DNA from: an uncultured Lachnospiraceae bacterium
GTDB lineage: Bacteria; Bacillota; Clostridia; Lachnospirales; Lachnospiraceae
Length of the DNA: 41,349 nucleotides
NCBI GenBank assembly: GCA_947564735.1
Contig: CANOEC010000034.1
Location: 1 to 41,349 of the forward strand
Direction of reading: 5' to 3'
Position numbers and translations under genes: made by a program. Of the stretch, positions 1 to 9,368 are shown piece after piece; positions within the stretch are counted from its first letter, which is position 1; the number at the start of each line of letters is the position of its first letter. Below the pieces are notes generated by a model. The model searched no databases, was not told the DNA's origin, and saw only the letters and a list, made by a program, of their open reading frames with translations.

Positions 1-75
1 AACAAAATGCCTTCGGCATTATGTTCGGAAGAACCTTCGGTTCTTCCACTCTTTGAAGGAATTTCCTATACTATA
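1..75 (+). repeat. Two-hairpin intergenic repeat, copy 1 (probably cut by the window edge)
   Basis: First of four copies of a dispersed element (others near 8699, 12289 and 30830, all in the same strand orientation). Slot-1 hairpin: AATGCC-TTC-GGCATT at 6-20. Slot-2 hairpin: GGAAGAACC-TTC-GGTTCTTCC at 27-47. A conserved tail resembling CTTTGAAGGAATTTCCTATA follows. Both loops are 3 nt. Other copies have different stem sequences that remain complementary. It lies downstream of the minus-strand lipoprotein gene ending at 154. Confidence 0.7.
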
Positions 76-153
76 AAAAAGGCGCAGTCCGACGAATCAC
101 TCCATAGTCCTGCACCTTTATCACTCATATTAATAGAAATTCATTGTGCGCCT

Positions 154-816
154 CTACTGCATCTGCGCCGTAAAGTATACGAAGTATACATCACCCTCGG
201 AATCGTCATCAAACAACTCAAGATAGGAAATGGAAAAATCATTCTCTCCCGTAGGAACTTCATACACCAGAAGACCTGTTGCCTCCTCGTTGATACCCAA
301 GCCGTATGTTCCCTCAAACTGCTCATCACTTACCGGGTCAGTATATGCGGTAATCGGATAGTCATAGTCATCGGCGCCATCACTATTCCACTGAATCTGG
401 AAATCTGTATCATACATTTCAATAGACTCATTAAAAGTATTCTTTACAGTTACCTCTGCTACAAGTATGCACTTGCCTTCTGCCGGCTGATAGCCATTAT
501 ACTCTTCGCACAGATAGGCATTGTTAACTGTATAATCAAAGAAATATGTTTTCATCGTATCGCCGAAACGTCCCTCTGCATAGCCGCCGGAACTTTCTAC
601 GTCTTGCGTTTCTTCCTCGGCTTCCGGTTCTTCCTCAACCTCGGATTCCTTCTCAACCTCAGGTTCCTTCTCTACTTCCGGTTCTTTCTCTTCTCTGTTG
701 TCAGCTTCTTCCTGTCTCTCTTCCCTTACGCTGCTGACACTTCCCCTGTCATCCCCGCATCCGACTAAGCATATGGACAGCGCAATTCCCACTAATACAT
801 AAGAAAATCTCTTCAC
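154..816 (-). CDS. Lipoprotein with Glu-rich linker and DUF4352-like domain
   Basis: The 220-aa product starts with a lipoprotein signal peptide (lipobox LVGC, Cys at about residue 20), so it should be anchored outside the membrane. Residues about 33-72 form an acidic linker of repeated EPEVEK-type hexapeptides. The rest looks like an Ig-fold DUF4352 domain: it contains a phrase resembling VAEVTVKNTFNESIEMYDTDFQI, followed by a GLLVYEVP strand, typical of secreted clostridial proteins of unknown role. The start is GTG, with AGGAGG nine bases upstream; the nearby ATG is out of frame and stops at once. A near-consensus promoter lies directly upstream. The domain call is from memory of the family pattern and no function is claimed. 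Confidence 0.75.
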   Translation of the reverse strand: MKRFSYVLVGIALSICLVGCGDDRGSVSSVREERQEEADNREEKEPEVEKEPEVEKESEVEEEPEAEEETQDVESSGGYAEGRFGDTMKTYFFDYTVNNAYLCEEYNGYQPAEGKCILVAEVTVKNTFNESIEMYDTDFQIQWNSDGADDYDYPITAYTDPVSDEQFEGTYGLGINEEATGLLVYEVPTGENDFSISYLELFDDDSEGDVYFVYFTAQMQ

Positions 817-861
817 TTCTTCATTCCTCCTAAGTTGTAAAAAATAATAGCAACGAAGATA

Positions 862-890
862 TTATAACTTGAAATTCTATAAATCTCAAT
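862..890 (-). promoter_or_regulatory. Sigma-A-type promoter for the DUF4352-like lipoprotein
   Basis: On the minus strand TTGAGA (890-885), a 17-nt spacer and TATAAT (867-862) make a near-consensus vegetative promoter, 46 nt before the GTG start at 816. It suggests this gene is transcribed separately from the gene upstream of it, which ends at 923. Confidence 0.6.
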
Positions 891-922
891 CCCCTTTTTA
901 CTGGTTTTCATTAATTGCCAAA

Positions 923-1819
923 TTACAGACACGGTTTTCCATCATGGATATCGTAATATCCCAGATGATATGAACCGCCTTCACCGGCATCTTTCCACGA
1001 TGTGACATGCCGCTCTTCTTTTCTCCAATAGTCTTCTGCATCACAATCCCAGATAATATTTTCATACGAGATGGCAACAATCTCGCCATCTATCTCCACC
1101 GGTCTTGAATAGTTGACCGTCACAATGCGGTTGCCCCAGCAAATGATTTCTCCGAGTTCATACCCCTCCGCTTCAATTTCAGCCGCCAGATCCTGCCCAC
1201 ATAAATCCGCCAGTTCTTCCTCGGAAATTAATTTTCCCTCATACGGTTCAATGCCATCTTCCTCTTCTACATAATGAAAAAAGTATGGCTTCCACGTATG
1301 CCCCGAAAATAAATCATCCTCTATTTCATAACACTGGTCATATCCGTCTGCCGTCAATTCAAATTCATCTCCACCACGATAGGTTACACAATTAAGACCG
1401 GAAAATGCGCTCTCCACCGCTTTACCGCCTTCTACCGTCCACAATTCACTGATGGTAGCCGTCACACAAAAGTCGGTATGCAAATATAGATATTTTCTAT
1501 GCTCCCCAAGCTTCATCTGTCCGGGTATCTGGCGGTACCATCCGTAACTTTGCATTCTTTCACAACCGCCGCTTCCTACAAACCATAGCTGTCCCTCATA
1601 TAAGATATCTCCATATGTGCTTTCATGGCTTCTCCCAAGAAGCACAAATGTCTCATAAGAGCCATCGCAGTCATAATCGTCATAATCCGTAAACAATACG
1701 CAGTTCACATTCTCCAACATTTCTGATGTGCACGTACAATATCTGCTGATGCCTTCCTCCATTCTTCGGTCTAACAGGGTAAGGACTGCTATGCTCCACA
1801 CAATAAGTCCCTTCTTCAT
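923..1819 (-). CDS. Secreted hypothetical protein with Asp-rich VCBS-like segment
   Basis: A 298-aa product I do not recognise. The N-terminus (MKKGLIVWSIAVLTLL) looks like a short signal peptide or membrane anchor. Residues about 43-60 contain FTDYDDYDCDGSYETFVLLG-like text. This resembles the Asp-rich Ca-binding loops of FG-GAP/VCBS or EF-hand-like lipoproteins; a similar pattern occurs in the lipoprotein at 34793-36088. The remainder is acidic and rich in Trp, Tyr and Cys, with several possible disulfide cysteines. AAGGAGCGGCTG precedes the ATG. A strong terminator for the upstream chemoreceptor gene separates the two. Confidence 0.6.
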   Translation of the reverse strand: MKKGLIVWSIAVLTLLDRRMEEGISRYCTCTSEMLENVNCVLFTDYDDYDCDGSYETFVLLGRSHESTYGDILYEGQLWFVGSGGCERMQSYGWYRQIPGQMKLGEHRKYLYLHTDFCVTATISELWTVEGGKAVESAFSGLNCVTYRGGDEFELTADGYDQCYEIEDDLFSGHTWKPYFFHYVEEEDGIEPYEGKLISEEELADLCGQDLAAEIEAEGYELGEIICWGNRIVTVNYSRPVEIDGEIVAISYENIIWDCDAEDYWRKEERHVTSWKDAGEGGSYHLGYYDIHDGKPCL

Positions 1820-1835
1820 CAGCCGCTCCTTCCTA

Positions 1836-1878
1836 GAAAAAAGCCGTTGCCATAGATTCTCTCCTATCTATGGCAACA
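1836..1878 (-). terminator. Rho-independent terminator of the chemoreceptor gene
   Basis: Perfect 12-bp arms GTTGCCATAGAT (1846-1857) and ATCTATGGCAAC (1866-1877) with an 8-nt loop. On the minus strand they are followed by CGGC and a run of six T (complement of 1837-1842). It lies downstream of the gene ending at 1955. Confidence 0.85.
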
Positions 1879-1954
1879 GCGGTCTCTGTAAATATTTCAT
1901 CCTATGTTATTATCTTCTGTCAATTTCACATGACAGCTTCCATCTATCAGAATC

Positions 1955-3940
1955 CTAAATCTCAAACTTACTGATAATCTCATCCAGCTGTTTCACTACA
2001 CCGTCCAGTTCACGCATAGCCTTACCTATATTGCCCATCTCCGCATTCTGGTCTTCTACTCTGCTGTTTACTTCCTGACTCGCCGCAGACAGCTCCTGCG
2101 TCTCACTGGAAATACCGGAGAACGTATCTACAATCTCATTCTTATTCAAATTCAAATTATCGACTGCATTCTCTAACTCGTTGATATCGCTGCCCATGCT
2201 CGTAATATCATCACTGATACGCTGGAATACTCCCTGCGTCTCTCCCATCGCGGTCATACTCTCTGTCGTTGTAGCCTGCATTTCCCCGATTTGTGCGCTG
2301 ACATTCTTGATTTCATTCTGAATCTCGGTAATAATCTGATTGATATTCTGTGTTGCCGACGTCGTCTGGCTTGCAAGCGTCCCAATCTCCTCCGCAACGA
2401 CTGCAAAACCTCTACCTGCCTCACCTGCTCTGGCTGCCTCAATTGATGCATTCAGTGCAAGCAGGGAAGTCTGCGTTGCGATTTCACCGATTGTCTTACT
2501 GATACCGTCGATGGAAACCGACTTCTGTGAAAGGCTGTTAGCCGTCTCATATGTAGCATCCTGTATCTCACGACTCTGGTTAATCTTCTCGGACAATGCT
2601 CCGACCGTATGCATTCCTTCGTCACATTGTTGTACGGCAACATTTGCAACTTCGTTCATCTTCTCCATCCGCTCGGCAACCTGCGTCAGCTTATCAGCAA
2701 AATCTGCCAGATTTTCGTTGGCATGCTGCGTCTGCTGTGCTACATCATCGATTGCAAGGACAATCTGCTCTACTGTGTCTTTCACCGAAGCATTATTTGT
2801 AACCGTACTCTCAACAGATCCTTCCACATTCTCAAACTGGACACGGAGTACTCCCGATGCATCCATCATCTGCTGTACGATTTCATGAAGCGCGGCGCGC
2901 ATCTCCTGTATCGCACGATCCATAATCGCCATCTCGTCTTTTCTCTTCGGACTGAGCGCTCCTTCTTTCAACTGGAGCTTTAATTCCCTCAATTCCGTGA
3001 CTTCATTCTGCATAATCAGAATCGGCTTCGTAAATGTGCCGCTATAAATTGCTACGATAATTGCCGCCAAAACCGCAGACACAATCATAACCAATACTGC
3101 AAATTTCAAAAGCTGTATGACAACATGGTTATAAACATCCTTCGGTGTCACAACAATCATATTCCAGCCGCTGCTGCCCACTGGCCATGCTTTTAAGTAT
3201 TTCTCCGCTCCGTCATAATCAACCATCGTCTCCCCGCTGCTGATTGCACTAACATATGCGCCGTCCAATACGTCTTTCATCTTATATGTCTGCGTTTCAT
3301 CAGACATAAATCCCTCATTCTTATGCATCATAATCGTGCCGGAACTGTTCACCAGAAACGCATAGCTTCCATCTGAAGTATCTACTATTTCGTCCAGCAG
3401 GCTAAACAACGTAGAAAGCTGTAAATCCATACTGATAACGCCGCTGCTTCCGTCCTTGCAGGTAAACTTCTTGGAAACAGGCGCTACCATATTACCGGTA
3501 ACAGAATCAAGGAACGGTTCACCACACACCTTATCTTCCGCGTCGATTGCGCCCGCATACCATGTACGCCCTGTGAAATCCCAGCCTTCTTCCGGGATCC
3601 AGCCAGCTCCGTCATAATATTCCCCGTCAGTAAATCCGACATAAATATCCGTTGTATTCTCATTTGACTCCGTCAGCGCCTTCAGATAATCCCACAGTTT
3701 TTGTCTGTCCAATGTATCCTGCCCACTCATATAGACGATTGTGGAGTCTAACACCGCTGAATTTCCTTCCAGCCACTCGCTAACCTTCGACGCATAATAT
3801 TCAGCCGAAACCTTATACTGCGTATTATTCATATCGGCAATCCGATTCCGCGCAACTGTCAATATGCACAGAATAGCCGCCAGCATACAGCCGATACAAA
3901 TAACGGAAAAAAATGTAGTTAACTTTGCTCTAATCTTCAT
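1955..3940 (-). CDS. Methyl-accepting chemotaxis protein with extracellular Cache domain
   Basis: A 661-aa transducer. Membrane segment 1 is at about residues 9-30. A periplasmic-type region at 31-275 has dCache features ([34 protein letters not shown]), usual for small-molecule sensing. Membrane segment 2 is at about 278-302, followed by a HAMP-like linker and a long coiled-coil signalling domain. The conserved hairpin tip is present ([21 protein letters not shown], then [11 protein letters not shown]). It should pass ligand state to CheA/CheW at the cell pole. No che genes are nearby. The ligand cannot be read from sequence. It implies a motile or chemotactic host. GGGGGTAAGG precedes the ATG. 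Confidence 0.95.
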   Translation of the reverse strand: MKIRAKLTTFFSVICIGCMLAAILCILTVARNRIADMNNTQYKVSAEYYASKVSEWLEGNSAVLDSTIVYMSGQDTLDRQKLWDYLKALTESNENTTDIYVGFTDGEYYDGAGWIPEEGWDFTGRTWYAGAIDAEDKVCGEPFLDSVTGNMVAPVSKKFTCKDGSSGVISMDLQLSTLFSLLDEIVDTSDGSYAFLVNSSGTIMMHKNEGFMSDETQTYKMKDVLDGAYVSAISSGETMVDYDGAEKYLKAWPVGSSGWNMIVVTPKDVYNHVVIQLLKFAVLVMIVSAVLAAIIVAIYSGTFTKPILIMQNEVTELRELKLQLKEGALSPKRKDEMAIMDRAIQEMRAALHEIVQQMMDASGVLRVQFENVEGSVESTVTNNASVKDTVEQIVLAIDDVAQQTQHANENLADFADKLTQVAERMEKMNEVANVAVQQCDEGMHTVGALSEKINQSREIQDATYETANSLSQKSVSIDGISKTIGEIATQTSLLALNASIEAARAGEAGRGFAVVAEEIGTLASQTTSATQNINQIITEIQNEIKNVSAQIGEMQATTTESMTAMGETQGVFQRISDDITSMGSDINELENAVDNLNLNKNEIVDTFSGISSETQELSAASQEVNSRVEDQNAEMGNIGKAMRELDGVVKQLDEIISKFEI

Positions 3941-4003
3941 AGCCTTACCCCCTAAACACCTTCAACTCGCTTCAAAAAAATAACCCCCTATTCCCTGCTC
4001 TTT

Positions 4004-4032
4004 ATTTTACTAAAATATAACTATAAAATCAA
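4004..4032 (-). promoter_or_regulatory. Probable sigma-A promoter for the chemoreceptor gene
   Basis: On the minus strand TTGATT (4032-4027), 17 nt and TAAAAT (4009-4004), 64 nt before the ATG at 3940. It sits immediately after the stop of the NlpC/P60 gene, so the chemoreceptor probably has its own promoter. Confidence 0.45.
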
Positions 4033-4037
4033 TTATT

Positions 4038-5339
4038 TTACACAATTCTTCTCACGGTTACAATACTTCTATACGTGGCAGACGTAATTTTAATTCCGCT
4101 ACGCTCGGTACTGGCGTGAACAATCTGTCCGTTTCCGATATAAATCCCCACATGTCCGCCGTAATAAATGATATCGCCGGGCTGCGCTTCCGCGTAAGAT
4201 ACCGCTCTTCCAACACCCGACTGCGCATAGGAGCTTCGCGGAAGTGAAATACCGAATGCCTGATAGACCGCCATCGTAAATCCGGAGCAATCCGCCCCAT
4301 TGGTCAGACTCGTTCCCCCTGCCACATACGGATATCCGATGTATTGACATGCAAAATTGGCAATCTGCTGTCCCTTGCTGCCGCCGCCGGAAGAACTTGG
4401 CGCCGGTGTGTTATTTTCCTGTCCACCGCTCCCCTCTCCGCTGTTTTCATTTTCTGTCGAACTGTCCGTACCGGTATAAGCGCCACCATCAGAATTAGCC
4501 GTTTCTCCCTGTTCTGCTGCCTGCGCAGCAAGCAAAGCCTCCTGTTCGGCTCTTCTGCGCTCCTCCTCTTCCCTACGCTTACGTTCCTCTTCCTCTCTTC
4601 TCCTGCGCTCCTCTTCCTCCAGCTTTTTAATCTGCGCCGTCTCCTGCTTGATTCTTGCGGTGTAAGCCGCCGCCTCCTGCTTTGCCTTGGCAAGCATCAG
4701 ATTATAGTTCTCGTACTCTTCCTGCTTACGCGCCAGAACTTCTTCCAGATACTCCTGCTCTTCTTCCAGCTCCGTCTTGGAAGTCTCCAGCTCCGACTTC
4801 TCCTCCTCGAGCCGATCCTGTAACTGTGCTACCTGCTGTACAACAACTTCATATTCCTCCAGAAGCCGCCTGTCATACTCATACAGCTCCTCGATATAGC
4901 TCGCCTTATTCAGCATATCGCCCATATTCTCCGAACTAAAAAGTATCTGTAAATAGGAATTATTTCCCTGTTCATACATATACTGTATACGAATTTTCAT
5001 GGATTCATACTGTTTGTCTTTTTCCGCCACTGCCGCATCATATTCTATCTGGGTCTGTTCAATGTCCGCTTCCTTGTTTTCAATCGCTTCCTCAATCAGA
5101 TTAATGTCCGTCAGCAGCGCAACCATCTCCGCATCCAGCTCTTCGATTTCTTCCCCAATGTCCGCCTGCGCGCCTTTGGCATCTGAAATCTGCTGCTTAA
5201 CATTATCCAACTGGGATTGATTATTTTTGACATCCTGCTGAAGTTCGGAAATAGTGGTAGCCGATACCGGATCTACCACTAACAGGAACAATATGAATGA
5301 TATTACGACACATATCGTCTGCAGATATCTTTTCCTCAT
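4038..5339 (-). CDS. Secreted coiled-coil NlpC/P60 peptidoglycan endopeptidase
   Basis: A cell-wall hydrolase expected to cut peptide bonds in peptidoglycan stems. It has an N-terminal signal peptide and a long PcsB/CwlO-like coiled coil (about residues 30-240) that includes an uninterrupted Glu/Arg stretch, likely a single alpha helix. A Ser/Gly/Asn-rich linker and a C-terminal NlpC/P60 domain follow. Catalytic residues are visible: Cys in GADCSGF, His in GGHVGIYIG and the third residue in IVHAS. An earlier ATG at 5354 is possible, but the ATG at 5339 has GAGG nine bases upstream and gives a cleaner signal peptide, so I chose it (433 aa). Coiled-coil hydrolases of this type are often activated by FtsEX; no ftsEX is in the window. 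Confidence 0.93.
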   Translation of the reverse strand: MRKRYLQTICVVISFILFLLVVDPVSATTISELQQDVKNNQSQLDNVKQQISDAKGAQADIGEEIEELDAEMVALLTDINLIEEAIENKEADIEQTQIEYDAAVAEKDKQYESMKIRIQYMYEQGNNSYLQILFSSENMGDMLNKASYIEELYEYDRRLLEEYEVVVQQVAQLQDRLEEEKSELETSKTELEEEQEYLEEVLARKQEEYENYNLMLAKAKQEAAAYTARIKQETAQIKKLEEEERRRREEEERKRREEEERRRAEQEALLAAQAAEQGETANSDGGAYTGTDSSTENENSGEGSGGQENNTPAPSSSGGGSKGQQIANFACQYIGYPYVAGGTSLTNGADCSGFTMAVYQAFGISLPRSSYAQSGVGRAVSYAEAQPGDIIYYGGHVGIYIGNGQIVHASTERSGIKITSATYRSIVTVRRIV

Positions 5340-5424
5340 TCTTCTGTGCCTCATCTGTTGCAGCTATACTTACCATACATGCCTTTCGCATGATGCGCTT
5401 TGCCGCCGTCTTGCAGTTCTTTCC

Positions 5425-6825
5425 CTATAATTCGCAGTTATTGACGGTTCTTGGGAACGGAACAACATCCCGGATATTTCCCATACCCGTCAGATACATC
5501 ACGCATCTCTCGAAGCCAAGCCCAAACCCTGCATGTCTTGCAGAACCGTATTTTCTGAGGTCAAGATAGAACTGATAATCCTCTTTCACAAGTCCCATCT
5601 CTTCCATTCTCTTCTCCAGCACGTCCAGATTATCCTCTCTCTGGCTTCCTCCGATAATCTCCCCGATTCCCGGCACAAGACAATCCATCGCCGCAACCGT
5701 TCTGCCGTCATCATTTAACTTCATATAGAATGCCTTGATTTCTTTCGGATAATCCGTCACGAAAACAGGGCGCTTGAATTCCTGCTCCGTTAAATACCTC
5801 TCATGCTCTGTCTGTAAATCACAGCCCCAAGATACCTTATATTCAAATTCATCGTTATGCTTCTTAAGAATCTCAATCGCATCCGTATAAGTAACATGTG
5901 CAAAATCAGAATGAAGCACATGGTTCAGTCTCTCAATCAATCCTTTGTCAACAAACTGGTTGAAGAAATTCATCTCTTCCGGTGCATTCTCCAATACATA
6001 ACGGATGACATGCTTTAGCATTGCCTCTGCAAGCATCATATCGTCCGTCAAATCCGCAAAAGCAATCTCCGGCTCAATCATCCAGAACTCAGCCGCGTGT
6101 CGTGTCGTGTTGGAATTTTCCGCCCGGAATGTAGGTCCGAATGTATATACATTCTTAAACGCGAAAGCGTACGTCTCCACGTTAAGCTGTCCGCTGACAG
6201 TCAGATTCGTAGCCTTGCCGAAGAAATCCTGACTGTAATCAACCTGTCCGTCCTCTGTCAGCGGAAGATTGTTCATGTCAAGCGTTGTCACTTGGAACAT
6301 CTCTCCGGCGCCCTCACAGTCGCTTCCCGTAATGATGGGCGTATGCACATACACAAACCCTCTCTCTTGGAAGAAGGTGTGAATTGCATAGGCAATCAGC
6401 GAGCGCACGCGAAATGTCGCCTGAAATGTATTGGTCCTCGGGCGCAGATGGGAAATCGTTCTCAAATACTCAAAGCTGTGACGCTTCTTCTGCAACGGAT
6501 AATCCGCCGTAGATTCCCCCTCTACCATAATCTCTTCCGCCTGCATTTCAAACGCCTGCTTCGCCTGTGGTGTCGCCACAATCTTACCTCTCGCCACAAT
6601 TGCCGAACCCACATTCAGTTTGGAAATGGTGTCGAAATTTGCTAATGTATCATGATATACCACCTGAAGCGGCTCAAAAAACGTACCGTCATTCAGTACA
6701 ATAAATCCGAACGCTTTCGAGTCTCTGATACTCCTCACCCATCCGCCGACCGTCACCTCCTGATCAATATAGTCCGCCGTATTCCGATATAACTCCTTAA
6801 TATCCGTCAAATTCATGCTTCCCAT
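5425..6825 (-). CDS. asnS: Asparaginyl-tRNA synthetase
   Basis: Charges tRNA-Asn with asparagine in the cytoplasm (class IIb synthetase). The 466-aa length is normal. The N-terminal OB-fold anticodon-binding domain ([17 protein letters not shown]) is followed by the class II core. Motif 2 appears as [21 protein letters not shown] and motif 3 as [16 protein letters not shown] near the C-terminus. AAGGAGAG lies eight bases before the ATG. The gap to the upstream lipoprotein gene is only about 56 bases, too short for a T-box leader, so it may be co-transcribed with that gene. The ending [11 protein letters not shown] is typical of Firmicutes AsnS. Confidence 0.97.
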   Translation of the reverse strand: MGSMNLTDIKELYRNTADYIDQEVTVGGWVRSIRDSKAFGFIVLNDGTFFEPLQVVYHDTLANFDTISKLNVGSAIVARGKIVATPQAKQAFEMQAEEIMVEGESTADYPLQKKRHSFEYLRTISHLRPRTNTFQATFRVRSLIAYAIHTFFQERGFVYVHTPIITGSDCEGAGEMFQVTTLDMNNLPLTEDGQVDYSQDFFGKATNLTVSGQLNVETYAFAFKNVYTFGPTFRAENSNTTRHAAEFWMIEPEIAFADLTDDMMLAEAMLKHVIRYVLENAPEEMNFFNQFVDKGLIERLNHVLHSDFAHVTYTDAIEILKKHNDEFEYKVSWGCDLQTEHERYLTEQEFKRPVFVTDYPKEIKAFYMKLNDDGRTVAAMDCLVPGIGEIIGGSQREDNLDVLEKRMEEMGLVKEDYQFYLDLRKYGSARHAGFGLGFERCVMYLTGMGNIRDVVPFPRTVNNCEL

Positions 6826-6881
6826 AGCACTCGCTCTCCTTCTATCCCTGTTTTGTATCTATTTCTTTATTTATTACTTCG

Positions 6882-7991
6882 TTATGACCCAGCGCCATCC
6901 TCCGCAGGTATTGTCTCAATCGTACCGTTTTCCTTTAAAAACTCTATAACATTTTTCTTCATAAGCTGCTCTTTTAGCATCTCCAAATCGGTACTCTTGC
7001 GATATTCTTCCTCGGATGCGTAATTGTAGGCTTCCACCCTGCTGCTTATTTCTTCCTGAACCTGCTCATCCGTGGGATTAAGCCCCTCAACGTCGGCAAT
7101 TGCCTGATACATAATATACTGTTGTGCCGCCGTCAACGCATTCTCTTTAAATTTTGCTTCGTACTCCTCTTCACTCATGCCATAATACATCATCATATAC
7201 TGCACCAGCGTCACATTCTGCACCGTTGCCTGTGCAGTCATGGAATCTTTCAGATTCTTGTAAAAACGCTCCACCAGCTGCTCCGGCGGCTCTTTAAAGG
7301 TACACCCCGACATAATCGTATCCGTCAGTGTAGTCTCGATTGTATTCTCGTACGTCTGCACTTCGCTCTGGTAAAAAGAATTATACAGGTAATCTTCCAG
7401 CTCCTTCTTTGTCTCACAGCCTTCGATGTTCAAGGTTTTCACAAACTCATCCGTATACTCCGGCATTTTCTGCCTCGTAACACTATTGACCGTCACCTCG
7501 AACACCACCGGCACCCCCGACAAATCGGGATTGTTCTTGTACGGATCGGGAAATGCAAGGTCCAAGGAAAGCTTCTCTCCGACCTTGGCGCCAACCAGAC
7601 CATCCTCAAAGCCGTCGATAAACTGATGGGATCCAATCGTCAAATCATATCCCGTGCCAGTACCGCCCTCAAATGCTTCTCCGTCAATATAGCCTGTAAA
7701 ATCAATATTAGCAATATCGCCTAACTCAATCACTCCGTCCGGTACACTTTCCTGTGTTGCATATTCCGGCAAAATATAAAGCTGGATATACATGTCCACC
7801 ATTCCATCTGCCACCACCGGCTCCGCCGCCGAAGCCTCAATTCCAATATAATTACCCAGCGTTACATATTTGTCTGCCTTGATATCCTTCAGATATTCCT
7901 TGCTTCCGCATGCCGTCGTAAGCAAGGCGGCTACAGCGGCAGTTGCAAACACGATACTCCGTCTGCCCGTATTTTTCACCTTTTTATTCAT
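6882..7991 (-). CDS. FKBP-type / trigger-factor-like lipoprotein (extracytoplasmic folding factor)
   Basis: A 369-aa product with a lipoprotein signal (LLTTAC, Cys near residue 28). An FKBP-type domain at about residues 90-170 carries IANIDFTGYIDGEAFEGG and IGSHQFIDGFEDGLVGAKVGE, as in trigger factor. A helical C-terminal part resembles the trigger factor C-domain (EPPEQLVERFY, QYMMMYYGMSEEEYEAKFK). It lacks the ribosome-binding N-domain, so I infer a surface prolyl isomerase/chaperone rather than true trigger factor. The start at 7991 has GGAGG six bases upstream; an upstream in-frame ATG at 8006 has no such site. It is placed just upstream of asnS. Confidence 0.85.
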   Translation of the reverse strand: MNKKVKNTGRRSIVFATAAVAALLTTACGSKEYLKDIKADKYVTLGNYIGIEASAAEPVVADGMVDMYIQLYILPEYATQESVPDGVIELGDIANIDFTGYIDGEAFEGGTGTGYDLTIGSHQFIDGFEDGLVGAKVGEKLSLDLAFPDPYKNNPDLSGVPVVFEVTVNSVTRQKMPEYTDEFVKTLNIEGCETKKELEDYLYNSFYQSEVQTYENTIETTLTDTIMSGCTFKEPPEQLVERFYKNLKDSMTAQATVQNVTLVQYMMMYYGMSEEEYEAKFKENALTAAQQYIMYQAIADVEGLNPTDEQVQEEISSRVEAYNYASEEEYRKSTDLEMLKEQLMKKNVIEFLKENGTIETIPAEDGAGS

Positions 7992-8152
7992 AATATACCT
8001 CCACATATACCACCCCTTGCCGGAGCGTCAGATTGCTTGACCAATCGTTTTCAGACTGTTCAGCCAAAAACCATACTTTATTAATATATCATAGTCTTCC
8101 CTTTCTTAAAAGGGTTTCTTCCGAACATTCTTATGAACCTATCGAAATTTTC

Positions 8153-8181
8153 TTGCTTAAAGCAAAAATCAATGATAAAAT
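8153..8181 (+). promoter_or_regulatory. Probable sigma-A promoter for the 8221 gene
   Basis: TTGCTT (8153-8158), a 17-nt spacer and TAAAAT (8176-8181), followed 39 nt later by the ATG at 8221. The rest of the 8000-8220 interval shows no other clear feature. Confidence 0.5.
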
Positions 8182-8220
8182 ATCCTTTACACGCAGTAAG
8201 TAATTTCGGAGGTAAACAAA

Positions 8221-8696
8221 TGAGCACATTAACGATTGTTTTACTGGTTATTCTGGCAGTTCTGGTCGTTGCCGTTATCGTATTATACTTTCTTGGCAAA
8301 AAGGCGCAGAAAAAGCAAAACGAACAGCAGGCACAGATTGATGCAATGAAGCAGACGGTCTCCATGCTGATTATAGATAAGAAGCGCATGAAGCTTAAAG
8401 ATGCCGGTCTGCCGCAGGCAGTATTAGAGCAGACTCCCAAGTGGCTGCGGGGTTCCAAGCTTCCTGTCGTCAAGGCGAAAGTTGGTCCACAGATAATGTC
8501 CCTGATATGTGAGGAGAAAATTTTTGATTCCGTACCCGTGAAAAAAGAGGTCAAAGCAGTTGTCAGCGGCATCTACATAACGGATGTCAAGGGACTGCAC
8601 GGCAAACCGATTGTCACAGAGCAGAAAAAGAAGAGTAAATTCAAGCAGTTAGTAGAACGGGCGCAGGAAAAGGCAGGTGCAAAACCGGTTAAGTAA
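8221..8696 (+). CDS. Conserved hypothetical single-pass membrane protein
   Basis: A 158-aa product, not recognised. Residues 4-25 are a strong hydrophobic helix (TLTIVLLVILAVLVVAVIVLYF), then a Lys/Gln-rich amphipathic stretch at about 28-60 and a soluble tail rich in Lys. It reads like a cytoplasmic domain tethered by an N-terminal anchor. GGAGGTAAACAA precedes the ATG, which decides this start against longer in-frame alternatives upstream. It is transcribed alone between the divergent lipoprotein gene and a repeat element, and ends at a bidirectional terminator shared with ywiB. Confidence 0.7.
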
Positions 8697-8698
8697 TA

Positions 8699-8775
8699 CA
8701 AGAAAATCGCTTCGCGATTATCTTGGGAAGAATGCAGAGCATTCTTCCGCGCTTTGAAGGAAATTCCTATATTAT
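8699..8775 (+). repeat. Two-hairpin intergenic repeat, copy 2
   Basis: Slot 1: AATCGC-TTC-GCGATT (8705-8719). Slot 2: GGAAGAATGC-AGA-GCATTCTTCC (8726-8748). The conserved tail follows. It is almost identical to the copy at 30830, including both stems, and differs from copies 1 and 3 in stem sequence. It starts three bases after the stop codon of the membrane-protein gene. Confidence 0.8.
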
Positions 8776-8782
8776 AGCTCAT

Positions 8783-8822
8783 AAAACAGCAGCTTTTCAG
8801 TTTAGGGAAAAGCTGCTGTTTT
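8783..8822. terminator. Bidirectional terminator between convergent genes
   Basis: Arms AAAACAGCAGCTTTTC (8783-8798) and GAAAAGCTGCTGTTTT (8807-8822) around an 8-nt loop, with T-rich sequence on both exits. On the minus strand the 5-prime arm is made from the last codons of ywiB, whose stop is at 8797-8799 in the hairpin. Confidence 0.85.
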
Positions 8823-9246
8823 CTTTGGAGCAGATGTCGATTCTGATATGACAGTCAGACAGAAACTCATAGTTGACATCCAAGGCGTAATCCACATCTA
8901 CCGTGATGTTGTCCTCCTGCTCATCTATCCTTATCTTTTTGGTATCAATTCCGATGAGTATCTGTCCGAAGGGCGTGTTATAGTTCGTCAGATTCTTTTT
9001 GTTTTCCTGAAAAACCATGTGTACGTTCACCAGTCCGTGTCGGGACAATTCCAGCATGTGTTCGCTAAATTTCAATCTGTTTTTGGTGGGCTGGCTGAAC
9101 CCTTCCGTAATTTCCTCATAGACTATATAATGTTTATCATTCCGTTTATAATAATCGCCGACCGTCACCAGCTCTACCTTGTCGGCGTCCTCCTCCCGCT
9201 GGTCAAACTGCAGCCCCCGGAGGGTCAGTAATACTTCCTGTGTCAT
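8797..9246 (-). CDS. ywiB: DUF1934 / YwiB family beta-barrel protein
   Basis: A 149-aa product matching the YwiB (DUF1934) pattern: VLLTLRGLQF, then VELVTVGDYYKRNDKHYIVYEE, TKNRLKFSE and a late VDYALDVNYEFLSDCHIRI strand. The family is a small calycin-like beta barrel with no assigned reaction, often near murI, argS or rpoE in Firmicutes. Here it is directly downstream of murI on the same strand, separated by an 85-nt repeat. AAGGTG lies five bases before the ATG. Confidence 0.82.
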   Translation of the reverse strand: MTQEVLLTLRGLQFDQREEDADKVELVTVGDYYKRNDKHYIVYEEITEGFSQPTKNRLKFSEHMLELSRHGLVNVHMVFQENKKNLTNYNTPFGQILIGIDTKKIRIDEQEDNITVDVDYALDVNYEFLSDCHIRIDICSKENSSFSLN

Positions 9247-9283
9247 ATATGCACCTTACCGTCTTCCAAATATTTTCAACCTA

Positions 9284-9368
9284 TCATTTCTGCGTATGCT
9301 TTTGACTTAATTTATTGGGTCTGTGCATGAACGAGTTTGTGTCAAGTGCGCGCAGACACAAATCTCGC
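9284..9368 (+). repeat. 85-nt dispersed structured repeat, copy A
   Basis: Identical at 77 of 85 positions, with no gaps, to 28192-28276. It holds two hairpins: GACTTAAT-TT-ATTGGGTC, and CGAG-TTTGTGTC pairing with GACACAAA-T-CTCG around a GC-rich loop. Compared with copy B, the first hairpin keeps pairing through two G-U wobbles if read as plus-strand RNA. The last base falls in the murI stop codon. Confidence 0.75.

Noticed and set aside
2340-2888. 182-codon ORF opposite the chemoreceptor
   Set aside because: Shadow of the coiled-coil signalling domain; Ser/Ala/Cys-rich with no start signals.
6826-6881. T-box leader for asnS
   Set aside because: The gap is too short for the specifier stem and antiterminator, and no T-box sequence is seen.
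8081-8572. Long minus-strand ORF opposite the membrane-protein gene
   Set aside because: The plus-strand gene has a promoter, ribosome site and plausible membrane helix; the minus frame is Ser/Thr/Ile-rich shadow text.
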